A stretch of DNA of 64,000 bases, from the NCBI GenBank assembly GCA_001313365.1, contig BBFS01000013.1, positions 1-64,000 on the forward strand. Direction: 5' to 3'. Position 1 is the stretch's first letter; every line of letters begins with the position of its first letter. This DNA comes from Paenarthrobacter nitroguajacolicus JCM 14115. GTDB lineage: Bacteria; Actinomycetota; Actinomycetes; Actinomycetales; Micrococcaceae. Below, piece after piece: positions 24,194-34,493 of this stretch. Made by a program: the position numbers and the translations under genes. The notes below the pieces were generated by a model that saw only the letters and a program-made list of their open reading frames with translations, did not search any database and had not been told where the DNA came from.

Positions 24194-25427
24194 TTATCCG
24201 TACAGCCAGCAGTTGCTCGCCGGGCTCCTGTCCGCAAAGCGACGCTCCAGGAACACGAAGGCCTGCGGGATCGCCGCCGCATACCCTCCAACGTGGGTAG
24301 CCCCCCCGGCAGTGGTATCGAAGTACACAGACGAACCCGACGCGCACCATCGCTTGGCCAACTGGCGGCCCTGATCGTAAGGAATGACATCGTCCAGCAC
24401 ACTGTGGGAGAGCAGCACCGGAACCACGGGTGCACGCCCGTTGCCGATTTTCTGTTCCGCGATCACTGGCTTGACCTGCGGCAGGTCCAACAGTGAACTC
24501 AGCTTCTCCCCCGGACACCGTGAGCTTGGTAGTGTCCAGGAAGCCGCTGGAGGCAATGGACTGCACAGTGCATTCCTGGTCCGTCGCGGCGATTTTCGCT
24601 TGGCCGGCAACACTAAGATATGGGCTAAGGTCCAGCCTCCCGGCAGCGCTCATGCCGGTCACCGCATAGAGAAGGAAGCCGGTGTACAGACCGCCGTCGA
24701 GGTTGCGTCCCACTGAGGAAGATCCGCCGGGACCGCACCGGCATAGGCGCCCTTGAGGTTCAGCTCCGGCGCGTACTGCGCCGCAAGTTCGACGGCAGCT
24801 GCCGAGGCGCCACCGCCCTGGGAGTATCCAGCGAGGGCCACTGGTCCGCCGGCCACAAGCTCAGGGTTACCTAGTCGCTGGGCCGCGCGAACGACGTCGA
24901 GCACTGCGTGTGCCTGCGATGCGCGGGCCATATATGTGTGGCTGCCCGGCGTGCCCAGCCCTTCATAATCCGTCACCGCAACGGAGTATCCCCGCGCCAG
25001 CAACCCGGCGATGAAGACGCCTCGTACTCCTCGCCCGCAGCCATGGCCCGGAGGGCGCGCACTGATCGCCCTGCCCTTGGGTTCCCACGCCATACCCCAC
25101 CAGCGGACGAGCGCCCGCGCCTATCCAAGGCGTGGACGGAACCAGGACGGTGCCGGTCACTGCAACGGGAACACCGGCGCTGTTCACGGATCGGTACATG
25201 ACCCGCTGCACCGCGGCCTGCGCCCTCACGGTCTTAAGGGGGGGATCGACGTAGAAGACCGACGGCTCAGTCCGGATCACGTCGCCGTTGGCGGGTGGAA
25301 GCGCGGCCGGGGCGGCGGTAGAAGTCGGCGGGCTCCGGGGGGGCCGCAGTGGCAGCCCCACCGCTGCCGCCGCGAGCAGGAAAGCAAGGATGAAAGCGGA
25401 AGACAGTCGTAGAGAAGGATGCTTCAT
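24194..25427 (-). CDS. Secreted lipase/esterase, LIP family alpha/beta hydrolase
   Basis: Signal peptide MKHPSLRLSSAFILAFLLAAAAVGLP. Secreted-lipase (Candida/mycobacterial LIP type) features are RVMYRSVNSAGVPVAVTGTVLVP, the nucleophile elbow GYSQGG, acid SHSVLDDVIPYDQG, and His GATHVGGYA. About 405 aa. Frame breaks at about 24307, 24510, 24710 and 25050. Start ATG 25427. A 12-bp-arm palindrome lies 45 bases upstream and is a likely operator. Confidence 0.87.
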
Positions 25428-25472
25428 TGAACCTCCAGTAGTAGCCGTGCTCATCGTTGAGCACGGTTCACG

Positions 25473-25500
25473 CCAGATGTTACTTATGAGTAACATCTGG
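25473..25500. promoter_or_regulatory. Perfect palindrome upstream of the lipase gene, probable operator
   Basis: CCAGATGTTACT-TATG-AGTAACATCTGG, 28 bases, perfect arms of 12. The core GTTACTNATGAGTAAC resembles TetR-family operators. No TetR gene lies next to it. Confidence 0.6.
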
Positions 25501-25528
25501 GCCTAGGGATTCAGCGAATATTTCTTGC

Positions 25529-25592
25529 CGCGAGATGGCACTTAACCCCCAAGTTTTCGGAAAACATGGGGGGGGTTAAGTGCCAACTCGGC
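25529..25592. repeat. Palindromic intergenic repeat, GAGTTGGCA family, copy 3
   Basis: CGAGATGGCACTTAACCCC ... GGGGTTAAGTGCCAACTCGG, with an additional AGTTTTCGGAAAACA inner hairpin as loop. It lies between the lipase operator region and the end of the TrmH gene. Inner hexamer CTTAA/TTAAG again covaries. Confidence 0.78.
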
Positions 25593-25621
25593 AGGGCGGG
25601 GGGGCCGCTCGGCGGGGGGGG

Positions 25622-26313
25622 CTATGAGACGGGCTGCTGAAACACGTGCCGGCGGACCCAGGCGTGCATGGCGATGGCCGCGGCCGAGGCTGCGTTCATG
25701 GAGCGGGTGGAGCCGAACTGCTCAATGGAAAGCGTTGCGACGGCGGCATCGTGCACCTCCGGCGTCAGGCCGGGGCCCTCCTGGCCGAACACCAGCACGC
25801 AATTCTTGGGGGAGGTCGTAGGTCTCCAGCGGCACGGAATCCGGGAAGATATCGATGCCGATCACTGCCAGCCCCTCCTCTTCAGCCCACTGGACGAAGG
25901 CCTCAACGGTGGGGGTGGTGGCGGACATGCTGGTAGCGGTCGGTGACCATGGCCCCCGCGACGATTCCACCGCCGTCGACCAATGATGTGTACCTCTTTG
26001 GCGAGAAAGGCGTTGGCCGTCCGCACTACGGTCCCGATGTTGAGGTCGTGCTGCCAGTTCTCAATCGCGATGTGGAAGTCGTGCCGCTTGGAATCAAGGT
26101 CGGCCACGATCGCCTCGTGCTTCCAGTAGCGATACTGGTCCACCACATTGCGGCGGTCACCATCCCTCAACAGGTCCGGGTCCCAGTGCTCGCCCACCGG
26201 CCGCTCGCCCTCCCAAGGCCCGACGCCGACCTCGGGTTTCGCTTCCGCCTCACCTTCCGGTGTGGTTTCGGCAGGCGCGGGCAGGGCGTTATTGGGGGGG
26301 GAAGGTCAGTCAC
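25622..26313 (-). CDS. TrmH/SpoU family RNA 2'-O-ribose methyltransferase
   Basis: SPOUT-fold SAM-dependent methyltransferase. Motif 1 ENWQHDLNIGTVVRTANAFLAKEVHIIG, motif 2 VLVFGQEGPGLTPEV and motif 3 LSIEQFGSTRSMNAASAAAIAMHAWVRR are all present. Start GTG 26313, about 228 aa, with an acidic Pro/Glu-rich N-terminal extension (PAPAETTPEGEAEAKPEVG). Frame breaks at about 25810, 25915 and 25962. Which RNA is modified cannot be told from sequence. Confidence 0.9.
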
Positions 26314-26367
26314 CCCTCAACTTTAGCCCTGCCCCCGTTGCCTGTCTGAGCGCTGAGCTGAGCGCCG

Positions 26368-27550
26368 TCAGCCCATCTTCCACTTGTTGATGCGGTACGA
26401 GTTACCCAATTGCTCGAAGAGCCCGGGGGGTGTGCATCCCAATACGTTTTGTGGCCACTGACGCCGAGCATCTGCGGGGGGGTTCCCCACGGCGTCACGG
26501 AGAACAGGTTCACGGCCTGAATCTCTTCGCCGCGGGCGTTGGTGCACGTGAATCCGATGACCACAGCCGCACCTCTGCGGAACTCACGGATTTCCGGCAT
26601 GGTGGTCTTGAAGTCGGCCGTGCACTTGTGGCCCACCAGGTTCTGGGGGGGCAGTTCGGTAGCGGTCATCCCCCCCTTGTAGCGGGTTTCGATGTCCTTG
26701 ATGGCCTTCTTGATCTCTGCCGGATCCTTGCCGAACTTGCCTTCCTCAGACTCTGCGAAGAAAGCGTAGGCGAGCGCAATTCCGTCACCGTCCGCCTCCA
26801 GAGTTCCCTGGGCCTTCTTCTGGATCTCTACACCGGTGGTGGGGTCCTTGGTGATGCCAAACGACTCGTCGTGGGTCCACTCGGCCAGGTATTGGAAGGA
26901 AGATTCACCCATGACCCACTTGCTGAACAGCGGATCGTCATTAGCCGGTACGTTGCTGGGTCCGGCTAACTCGTCCCACCCTGCCGGCAGGGGGATGGCG
27001 TCAGCGGGGGGGATCTCAGAGGATGCCGACGCCTCGCCGGAAGGTTCAGCAGACGGCTCGGCTGCGGCCTCGGACGCTTCTTCGGAGGACGTCACCGATG
27101 GCAGCGGAGTATCAACGGCTGTCGGCTTGGTCATCGATGGAATCAGCCACGTGAAGGTCACCACCAGCGCAATAATCACGACGACGGCCACACCACCCAG
27201 GATGAGGAACAGGGACTTCTTGTTGTGGTCGCCCGGGTTCTGGCCGGGGGGGCCTCCGGGTCCGCCCGGCTGGCCCGGATAGCCTGGCTGTCCTGGGTAG
27301 CCCGGCTGGCCCGGGTATCCCGGTTGCCCGGGCTGCGCTTGGGGGGGTAGCGGTGGACGGTTTCGGCGTACTCGCCATCGGGATGCACCGGCTGGTTTGG
27401 GAAAGCCTGAGTCTGGGCTTCCGGCTGATAAATCGGCTGAGTCTGCCCCGGCTGGTACTGGCTGTACTGGTCTTTGCCAGTGTCGTACCGCGGCTGCGGA
27501 ACACCGTCCGGGTTGTAGGGAGGCTGCGGCACTCCGTTGTTGTTGCTCAT
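26368..27550 (-). CDS. Membrane-anchored protein with Gly/Pro/Gln-rich cytoplasmic head
   Basis: About 390 aa. The head (1-130) is low complexity and ends with tandem PGYPGQ repeats; then KKSLFLILGGVAVVVIIALVVTFTWLIP is a single helix, a Ser/Glu/Ala linker follows, and an extracellular domain of about 200 aa (WDELAGPSNVPANDDPLFSKWVMGESS...) ends NSYRINKWKMG. No enzyme motif is seen. Actinobacterial proteins of this shape are usually hypothetical envelope proteins. Start ATG 27550. Breaks at about 27345 and 26430. Confidence 0.75.
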
Positions 27551-27874
27551 GACAGGCCCTTTCACATGCGGTGGACACCGGGATGTCTCTGGGGACACCT
27601 GGTGGACGATCCGGAACGAGGGGGACCTGCTAACAATGCGGCGGCACATAAAAATTCACCATGTCGATCCCCCCCGACCCACGGTGGTGGCACGCCAGCG
27701 CCAACAAGCCCAGCGCCGCAACAAGCGTAATCGAGCAAGACGTGCGCAACGCAAGTCAAAGCAGCTATCTACATGGGCAGAACTATCCACATAAGCGGGA
27801 TCACAGGAGGATAAGGCGCCCGAATAATGAAAGACTGGGTGGCAGTGCATGAACAATCCCAGCCGGAGGCAAAT
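27551..27874. other. Intergenic region between divergent genes
   Basis: 324 bases. A basic frame (27537-27794, rich in Arg/Gln) lacks a ribosome site and is probably chance. The region must contain the two divergent promoters; GGAGGCAAAT at its right end is the ribosome site for the HAD gene. Confidence 0.4.
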
Positions 27875-28704
27875 ATGGCAGAAGAAACCACATCCACATC
27901 GGTTTACCGGAACGGCCACGAAATCGAATGCTGGCTCACGGACATGGACGGCGTACTGGTTCACGAAAACCAGGCGATCCCCCCCGGTGCGGCTGAGCTG
28001 ATCCAGCGCTGGGTGGACACGTCCAAGCGCTTCCTGGTCCTGACCAATAACTCCATCTTCACTCCCCGCGACCTCGCTGCCCGCCTGCGCGCGTCCGGCC
28101 TGGAAGTCCCCCCCGAAGAGAACATCTGGACGTCCGCGCTGGCCACCGCCCAGTTCCTCAAGGACCAGGTCCAGTCCTCTGATTCTGGCAACCGCGCCTA
28201 CACCATCGGCGAAGCCGGACTCACAACGGCCCTGCACGAGGCCGGGTTCATCCTCACGGACACCGACCCCGACTTCGTGGTGCTCGGCGAGACGCGTACT
28301 TATTCTTTCGAGGCGATCACCATGGCCGTCCGCCACATCCTGGCGGGCGCCCGCTTCATCGCCACCAACCCGGACGCCACCGGTCCCTCCAAGGACGGCC
28401 CCCATGCCCGCGACCGGTGCCATCGCGGCCATGATCACCAAAGCCACGGGCCGCGAGCCGTACATTGTGGGCAAGCCAAACCCCCATGATGTTCCGCTCC
28501 GCCATGAACCAAATTGACGCACACTCCGAGACCACGGCAATGATCGGCGACCGCATGGACACGGACATCGTGGCCGGCATGGAAGCGGGCCTGCACACGG
28601 TCCTGGTACTCAGCGGCATCACGCAGCGCGAAGAAATCGTGTCCTTCCCGTTCCGGCCCAACCAGATCCTGAACTCGGTGGCCGACCTCAAGAGCCAGAT
28701 CTAA
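27875..28704 (+). CDS. HAD-superfamily hydrolase, NagD-like (subfamily IIA)
   Basis: Nucleophile motif WLTDMDGVLV (DxDG) near residue 22, motif II FLVLTNNSI, and C-terminal YIVGKPNPMMFRSAMN and MIGDRMDTDIVAGMEAGL (Lys and acidic motifs). About 275 aa. I choose ATG 27875 behind GGAGGCAAAT over an in-frame ATG at 27827. Frame break near 28400. Substrate is likely a phosphosugar or nucleotide. Followed 9 bases later by a phosphatase gene. Confidence 0.88.
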
Positions 28705-28713
28705 GGGAAACCC

Positions 28714-29426
28714 ATGGCTGTGCTCAATCTGCGTCCTTTGGCCGGCGGCCGGATACTCAGAGGAAGCCAGCCGTTCGGTTTGGATGCCGCTGCAACGTCG
28801 GGTTTCCTGGCGGAGCACGGCATCCAGGCAATTGTGGACCTGCGGAGCGAGCTTGAGCGTTCGTTGGTTCCGTGGCTGGTTCAGGACAACAACGACGGCG
28901 GTGGCGGGCCTGCCGCCGTCGTCCCGCCCGCCGTCGAACTCATCCATAACCCGTTGGACCCGAACGCCATCGCAGGGTCGCTCCAGGCCGTGGAAACGGC
29001 CGAAGACCTCGGGGATCTGTATCTGGCTGGATCCGGCTGCGGCCCGAATGGGTGGGTGACGCCCTGCGACCGGTCGCCCGCGGCAAGCGCACGCTTGTTC
29101 ACTGTTCGCTGGGCAAGGACCGAACAGGTGTGGTGTCGGCGATCGGACTCCTGGCAGCAGGAGGGACCGAGGACCAGGTGGTGGCGGATTACGCGGCCAC
29201 CACAGTCAACCTGCCGGACGTCCTGGAAGTCATGGCAGAAACATGGCGCCTGAGCGTTCCCTCAACACCGGCGGAGTATTTCAGCCCCGACCTCATGATC
29301 CTGCAGAGCCCCGAAGCTGCGATGCGGCATTTCCTGGCCAGGTTCGCGCAGGAGTTCGGCGACGTGCGGAGCTTTCTGCGCGAGGCGGGCCTCACCGCCG
29401 TCGAGGTTGAATCGCTGGCTCTGTAA
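28714..29426 (+). CDS. Tyrosine-protein phosphatase-like enzyme
   Basis: P-loop HCSLGKDRTG (C-x5-R) near nt 29100 and N-terminal FRDLGG-like segment LRPLAGGRILRGSQPFGL, then AIVDLRSELER. This is the bacterial tyrosine/serine phosphatase family (MptpB/SIW14-like). About 238 aa with a break near 29030. It is in an apparent operon with the HAD gene and ahead of a two-component system. Confidence 0.87.
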
Positions 29427-29437
29427 TACTTGGGTGA

Positions 29438-30685
29438 ATGAGTAGGACGAACTGGCTCGCGGACGTCAAACCCCCCCTGCCCGGAGGGTGGGTTCTTCGC
29501 TCGGCCATCGTTCTGGCAACCTTGCTTTTTTTGGCCTTGGGGGATTCGCTGGCAACAACACGATCTTTCGTCGTTTCAGGGATGGCTGGAGCTGGTAGTC
29601 CCGTACCTGCCGCTTCTCGCGCTACTGTTCGGTGCCATGCAAGCGGCTGTTGCCTGGTGCCTCTCCCTGGCGGTCATCACGATCCTGGGCGGAGACGCTT
29701 CCCTCCTGGTGGCGATGATCTTCCCCACCATGGTGGTGGTGGCTTTCTGTTCCTTCCTTCTTCCGTGGAAGCTGGCCATCAATTTTTCGTTGTTCGTGCC
29801 CAGCGTCTTGCTGGGGGGGCTGTACATATCAACGCCTGAGATGGCCGACCAACCGGCAGTGTTGCTGGCCTGGTGGTCTTCCTTGCGGCCGCAGCATGGC
29901 GCAGCGTCAACGTCTACCGGCATCGATACGAACAAAGCACACACCACATCCGTGATTTGCAGGAGCAACAGGCGCAAGTCCGCAGTGAGGAAAGGACCCG
30001 TCTGGCCCATGAGCTTCACGACATCGTGGCCCACGACGTGACCATCATTGCCATGCAAGCGCGACGCGCTGAGTTCGTGAACGACCAGGCAAAGACATCC
30101 CAAATCCTGGAGGGCATTGGAAATGCAGCGCAGCAGACCCTGCAGGATCTGCGCAGTCTTGTGACCCTCCTCAAGGAAGAGGAAAGGGACGAGCCGGGAA
30201 GCGGTTCGCAGACACCGGACCGCGAAGGGCAGGACACTGATTTCCTGGATGCTCCAGCGATGTCCGGTGAAACCACCACCGCCGTGGGCTTGGTCCATGA
30301 CCTCGACGGAGTGGTCGAAGCATTGGATCGGGCAGGCTTCCAGGTGAGCCTCGTCGTCGAGGGCGAAGTAGCCCGGATTCCGGCCAGCCTGCGCCAGGCG
30401 CTTCGCCGGACGGTACGGGAAATGGGGACCAACGTGCTCAAACACGCCGACCCGTCCGGGATAGTGGATCTGCGCTTGTCTGTAGGGGGGGCCGATCGCG
30501 TGCAACTGGCATCAGAGAACACGGTCTCCACCGCGGAGCCGATCATGTCTTCCCGGACCGGGCTTGAGGCAATGAGTGCCCGCTGCGAAGTGTTCGGAGG
30601 ATTCATGGACGTCGGCCACAGGGACGGGCGCTGGACCACCGCGGTGTCCATCCCACTGGAAGGCCTGGCGTCCGCCAATTCGTGA
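29438..30685 (+). CDS. Sensor histidine kinase, HisKA_3 (NarL-partner) family
   Basis: N-terminal membrane block (WVLRSAIVLATLLFLALGDS, LPLLALLFGAMQAAVAWCLSLAVITIL, LLVAMIFPTMVVVAFCSFLLPW) without a large sensor domain. The dimerisation helix is RTRLAHELHDIVAHDVTIIAMQA with phospho-His in HELHD, and the ATPase N-box is EMGTNVLKHADP. About 415 aa; breaks near 29588 and 29870. Start ATG 29438. The partner regulator follows at 30736. Probably senses envelope or membrane stress; the adjacent RiPP cluster is a candidate target (inference). Confidence 0.87.
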
Positions 30686-30735
30686 TCGCATTTATGGGAG
30701 GATTGGCTCCGTGACTGACATTGGGGGGGATCAGT

Positions 30736-31425
30736 ATGACGCGAGTGTTGTTGGTGGATGATGAGCTGTTGGCGCGGGAGATCCTGCGTGATTACCTCTC
30801 GTCGGACCCGTCCATCGAGGTCGTAGGTGAGGCGTCGGATGGGCGCGTGGCGGTGGTCCAGGCAGCTTCGCTTCGCCCGGATGTGATCCTGATGGATATG
30901 CAGATGCCGGTGATGGACGGCGTGGCTGCAACGGCCCAAATCCACGCAGACTTCCCGGAAATCGCCATCCTGGGGGGGTTGAGCACCTTCTCGACGGATC
31001 GCTACGTGGTAGACCTATTGCGTGCTGGAGCGTCAGGTTACCTGGTCAAGGACACGCTGCCCAAGGAGATCACTGCCGCCATCCACACTGTGATGGCCGG
31101 TGAGTCCGTACTATCCTCCAAAGTGACACGGCATGTTGTGACAGGGCTGGCGGAGTCCGTCCCGGCCGAAGTCGTTCCGGACCCGAAGCTCGTGGGCGCG
31201 TTGACCAAGAAGGAGCTGGAGGTGATCCAGTTGCTGGGACGTGGAATGAGCAACCGGGAGATGGCTGCAGAGCTCTTCGTGACAGAGTCCACCATCAAGG
31301 CGCGGTTCGTGAACGTGATGGAGAAACTCGGCGTGAGGGATCGGGTGCAGATCCTCGTAGCCGCCGTCGAAGGAGGGCTTGTGGACCTTAGCCCCCCCGG
31401 TTCGCGGACAGGGCTGGGTTCGTGA
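30736..31425 (+). CDS. NarL/LuxR-type response regulator
   Basis: Receiver VLLVDDELLAREILRDYL with acidic pair at residues 9-10, phospho-Asp in VILMDMQMP, and Lys in GYLVKDTLP. The LuxR helix-turn-helix is LTKKELEVIQLLGRGMSNREMAAELFVTESTIKAR. About 229 aa. An upstream GTG (30711) is out of frame with the receiver, so I use ATG 30736 after a G-rich ribosome site. The stop lies 13 bases from the convergent RiPP peptidase stop. Confidence 0.92.
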   Translation: MTRVLLVDDELLAREILRDYLSSDPSIEVVGEASDGRVAVVQAASLRPDVILMDMQMPVMDGVAATAQIHADFPEIAILGGLSTFSTDRYVVDLLRAGASGYLVKDTLPKEITAAIHTVMAGESVLSSKVTRHVVTGLAESVPAEVVPDPKLVGALTKKELEVIQLLGRGMSNREMAAELFVTESTIKARFVNVMEKLGVRDRVQILVAAVEGGLVDLSPPGSRTGLGS

Positions 31426-31438
31426 GGACCCGGACAAG

Positions 31439-32356
31439 CTAACTGCGGCCCAGGATCTCCTTGATGGGCCGAACCAACCTTCGACGGCCTGCTCAATGGC
31501 AGCTGGGGCCACATGGTCGACGGCGGTATCCGGACTGCGGACGAGCTCGCCACCCCCCCATCCCATCACCTCGTAATGGGCAAGGGAACGGGCCAGTTCA
31601 AGCGGGGACTGCCACGCGCGATTTAGATTCGTGCGGGCAAATTCCCTGGCCTGCTCCACAGCTTCCAAGTGCTCCGCAACACTGAATCCAGCCACTGTTG
31701 ATAGCGCCGTTTCCAGAACGGCCGACCCGTTGGGCCGGGACGCGATGACTTGCCACGTCACCGTTGCCGTAGAGCCCTCCAGCCCCCCGGCCGGCTTGAA
31801 GGATTGCTTGGTACCCGGACTTTTGAATGGCGTCGGGCAGCAGGTTCCCGGTCCTCCGGCGATCAGGCAAATGGCCAGGAAAGTTGCGGCGAACCCGACG
31901 TTCGCGGCCGGGTCCTGACCGATGATGAATGTCTGCTCGAATCCCTGTGCCGTGGTCTGCTTCATGGTGCTCCGGAATGCTTGCTGCGGAGAGGGAGACA
32001 CTTCTCCCTTGCGTTCCGACAGGCGGCCTTCAAGATCTTCCAGGACGCTGGCAGTACCCACAACAGCGAGCACGGGGGGGTCACCAAATATTCCCAACTG
32101 CTCGGTGTTCACGACATCTTCAATCCAGCTCCGTGCAGCACCCTCCGGCAGTGTCGCCGTCATGACCACGGCGCCGTCACCGGGCGTCCACGTCACGGCA
32201 ACCGGCTGCTTGGCTGGCCCGCCCTGTTCCCCCGGCCCGGGTAACGGCATCACGCAGGCGCGGGACGCCGTCGGAAGCAGTCCGCCAGCCCATCGACACG
32301 GTGGTGAAGCGGGAACGCCGGTCAACCTGGCCAAAGTATCGGCGAGTGGTGATCAT
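31439..32356 (-). CDS. M16-type peptidase subunit without zinc motif (RiPP cluster peptidase B)
   Basis: About 300 aa after restoring breaks near 31465, 31555, 31795, 31840 and 32237. Start ATG 32356 (MITTRRYFGQVDRR) behind GAGGAGATTCTCC. Segments such as AVTWTPGDGAVVMTATLPEG, AATFLAICLIAG and AREFARTNLNRAWQSPLELARSLAHYEVMGWG resemble the C-terminal half of M16B proteases, but no HxxEH is present. In M16B heterodimers one subunit carries zinc and the other helps form the chamber, which would make this the partner of the gene just upstream. Last gene of the RiPP operon. Confidence 0.7.
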
Positions 32357-32390
32357 TGGAGAATCTCCTCGGAGGGCTGGACGGTCAGTG

Positions 32391-33619
32391 TCACGGAGTC
32401 CTGATCGGCGAGACGCGTGCCGCGGCGGTGACTATGGGCCTTAGCCGCGCGGCGTCGTCGGATATTTCCGCGATGGACTCCGCCAATTCAGCGGCGAACG
32501 TCGGGGGCTCCCCCTCAGGAGCACGTCACGTGTGACGGTCCGCGCGAGCCGTTGGTCATCGTGGGTGAACCTTTCCATCCGGAGTACTGTGCGGCGGGCC
32601 GCAAGCATGATGGCTGCATCATCCGCAATAGCCAACGCCCGGAATCTCTCGGGAGGATCAATGGCCTGTCCGGTGTCATCGACCAAGACAAACAGGTCGT
32701 CCCGGGTCAGGTCCCCTGGCCCGAACAAGCCAACGCTGGCGTCAAGACCATCCTGCTGGGAGAGCAGCTCAGCAGCCACAAGGTCTCCGAGGAAGTCCGG
32801 ACATGCCGAATCCCCCCCAATCGCTGCCGCTGTAGCGGAGAGTACGCGTGTGGATTCGACCTCGCTGGAGTAGATCGTGGACGTCAACCCACCCCTGCGG
32901 ACGGAGTTTTGGAGCCCGGGAACCAAGGGCGCCTCGTCTGAAATTCCCGAGAACGGCGCGGCCAGCAACCGGAGCGCTCCTAAGGGATCCTCCGATGTCA
33001 CCGCCGTCAAAACCGCTTCCGAGGGACGGTAAAGGCGGCGATGAAGAGCTCGTAGCTTTTCACGGGTGACCCGGGCTGCGAGGTCACTATCGCCAGTGCC
33101 GTCGTGACCGTTGGGGGGGTGGTCCGCCCAATAGCGTGCAGTCAGGTGCGGCCAAGGCAAGACTCCCCCCCGGAGCTTGAGCCAGACGTTGAGCCCGTTC
33201 TGTCGCAACGGCACCTATTTGTTCAGTTATCTGGTGTTGAGTCAGCGCGGGACGGAACACCTGCTCAACCAGGCGATTGGCGATCTGTTCGAGGTGTCCA
33301 CTGGGACCGGTTTCGTAAAACTCGGAATAGTCCATGTGCGTGTTACCGCCGAGGACTCCCCCCCGGCCTTGTGAACGGAAACCTGCCGTTCGGATGCCGT
33401 GACGTTTTCGCTGTCCTGGTAGACCATATGTTCGAGGAGGTGCAGCATGCCTTCCTCTCCCGGCATTTCATGGCGCATTCCCGCCGGCACCCCCCCGAGG
33501 CTCATGGAAATGATGCGGGCGGAAGGATCGTGGATGGCGATCAGCCTTGTCCCGGTGTCCGATCGCATGCCGTACACAGCTCGGCCGTCCAGTGTGCCGA
33601 GAACGGAAGGGGTGGTCAT
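32391..33619 (-). CDS. M16 family zinc metallopeptidase (RiPP cluster peptidase A)
   Basis: About 405 aa. The inverted zinc motif is HLLEH at about residues 60-64 (EEGMLHLLEHMVYQDS), and a downstream acidic ligand candidate lies in QIGAVATERAQR. A second-half M16 pattern follows (REKLRALHRRLYRPSEAVLTAV). Breaks near 33165, 33345 and 32515. Its ATG overlaps the stop of the upstream APH-fold gene (ATGA), and peptidase B follows 34 bases later. Such pairs occur in class V lanthipeptide loci as I recall; removal of the leader peptide is the likely task. Confidence 0.82.
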
Positions 33620-34493
33620 CGCACCTCCATGGTGGTGTCCAAGTAGGAGCCAGCGAGGCGCAGCAGTGCCTTCGCTTGGGCTTCGCCTGCGCCGGCGTAG
33701 TGGTGCCAGTCGTAGGCATGCTGGGCGATCCTGAAGGCCAGTGCCGGGCCAATCCCGGACGGTCCGGGAGCTGCCCCCCCGCATGTTTCCAGGAAACCGT
33801 TGCGCATTTCGTCGAGGGCCGGCCGGAGAGCAGGGTGGAAGGCATGCAGTTCCGCCATTTCTCCGAGCACCCAGGCGATGTCATAGCCGGGGTGGGCAAG
33901 CCCGAGGTCCTCACCGGTGAGAAGCGAGCCGGCGGCGCATCGGGAGTCACCACCCAGTGGGCCATCCCGGGATATCCGTGAACCACCACTTGGTCAGGGC
34001 TGGAAAGCATGGACTTGATCCAACGACGGATCTCCAACAGGCCGATTTCGCCCAGGACTTCGCGCGCCGGCGCCCATGTCCCTCCCAGCCAGGGCTCCGC
34101 GCGCTGGACGGTTCGTGGCGTGCTTTCAGGAAAGTCGCCGATGAGGGACGCATTTTCATGGAGACAGCTCAAAGCAGTTCCCCCCCACAGCCGCCCTGCT
34201 GCCTTGAGGTTTGCGGGCTCTCCTGCCGTGATGAGGTCGAAGACCGTGGACCCGGCCGGCGTCGAGTAAGAACGGTGGCGATCACCCCCCCGACACCTAC
34301 TACCAGGAGGTCAGTACCGGGGGACAGAATCGATGCTGACCGGCAGGGAAGAGAAGGGAATCGGCGCTCCGACTCCGAGGCTATGCACCCATTCATAGGC
34401 CCCCCCTCCGACCTCGTAGACACCCGTGGACAGCAGATCCGTCCGGGTCGAGCGGATGACGGCCTTCTGCCGGGAATCCATCGCGGCGCTCAT
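33616..34493 (-). CDS. Degenerate APH-fold protein (second phosphotransferase-like protein of the RiPP cluster)
   Basis: About 290 aa. The C-lobe keeps the shape of aminoglycoside/choline-kinase-like enzymes: QVVVHGYPGMAHWVV aligns with the usual HGDxxxxNVLV, and GEDLGLAHPGYDIAWVLGEMAELHAF with the DWEDxGxGDPxYDLA region. The catalytic Asp of HGD is Tyr, the Asn is His, and the metal-binding DWE is replaced by GED, so phosphotransfer looks unlikely. The N-terminus (ATG 34493, MSAAMDSRQKAVIRSTRTDLLSTGVYEVGG) has no obvious Lys/Gly loop. Breaks near 33915, 34195, 34270 and 34315. By position it may correspond to the X-type cyclase/partner protein of class V lanthipeptide clusters; this is inference. 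Confidence 0.68.

Noticed and set aside
23053..25592. CRISPR array
   Set aside because: Copies are about 1 kb apart, palindromic and separated by genes; there are no regular spacers or cas genes.
27537..27794. Arg/Gln-rich 85-aa ORF
   Set aside because: No ribosome site, overlaps the start region of the divergent gene and has biased composition from a C-rich stretch; not supported.
31111..32334. A 407-aa minus-strand frame running through the response-regulator gene
   Set aside because: Its distal third is antisense to a well-supported regulator; restoring a C near 31465 ends peptidase B at 31439 with a normal stop.
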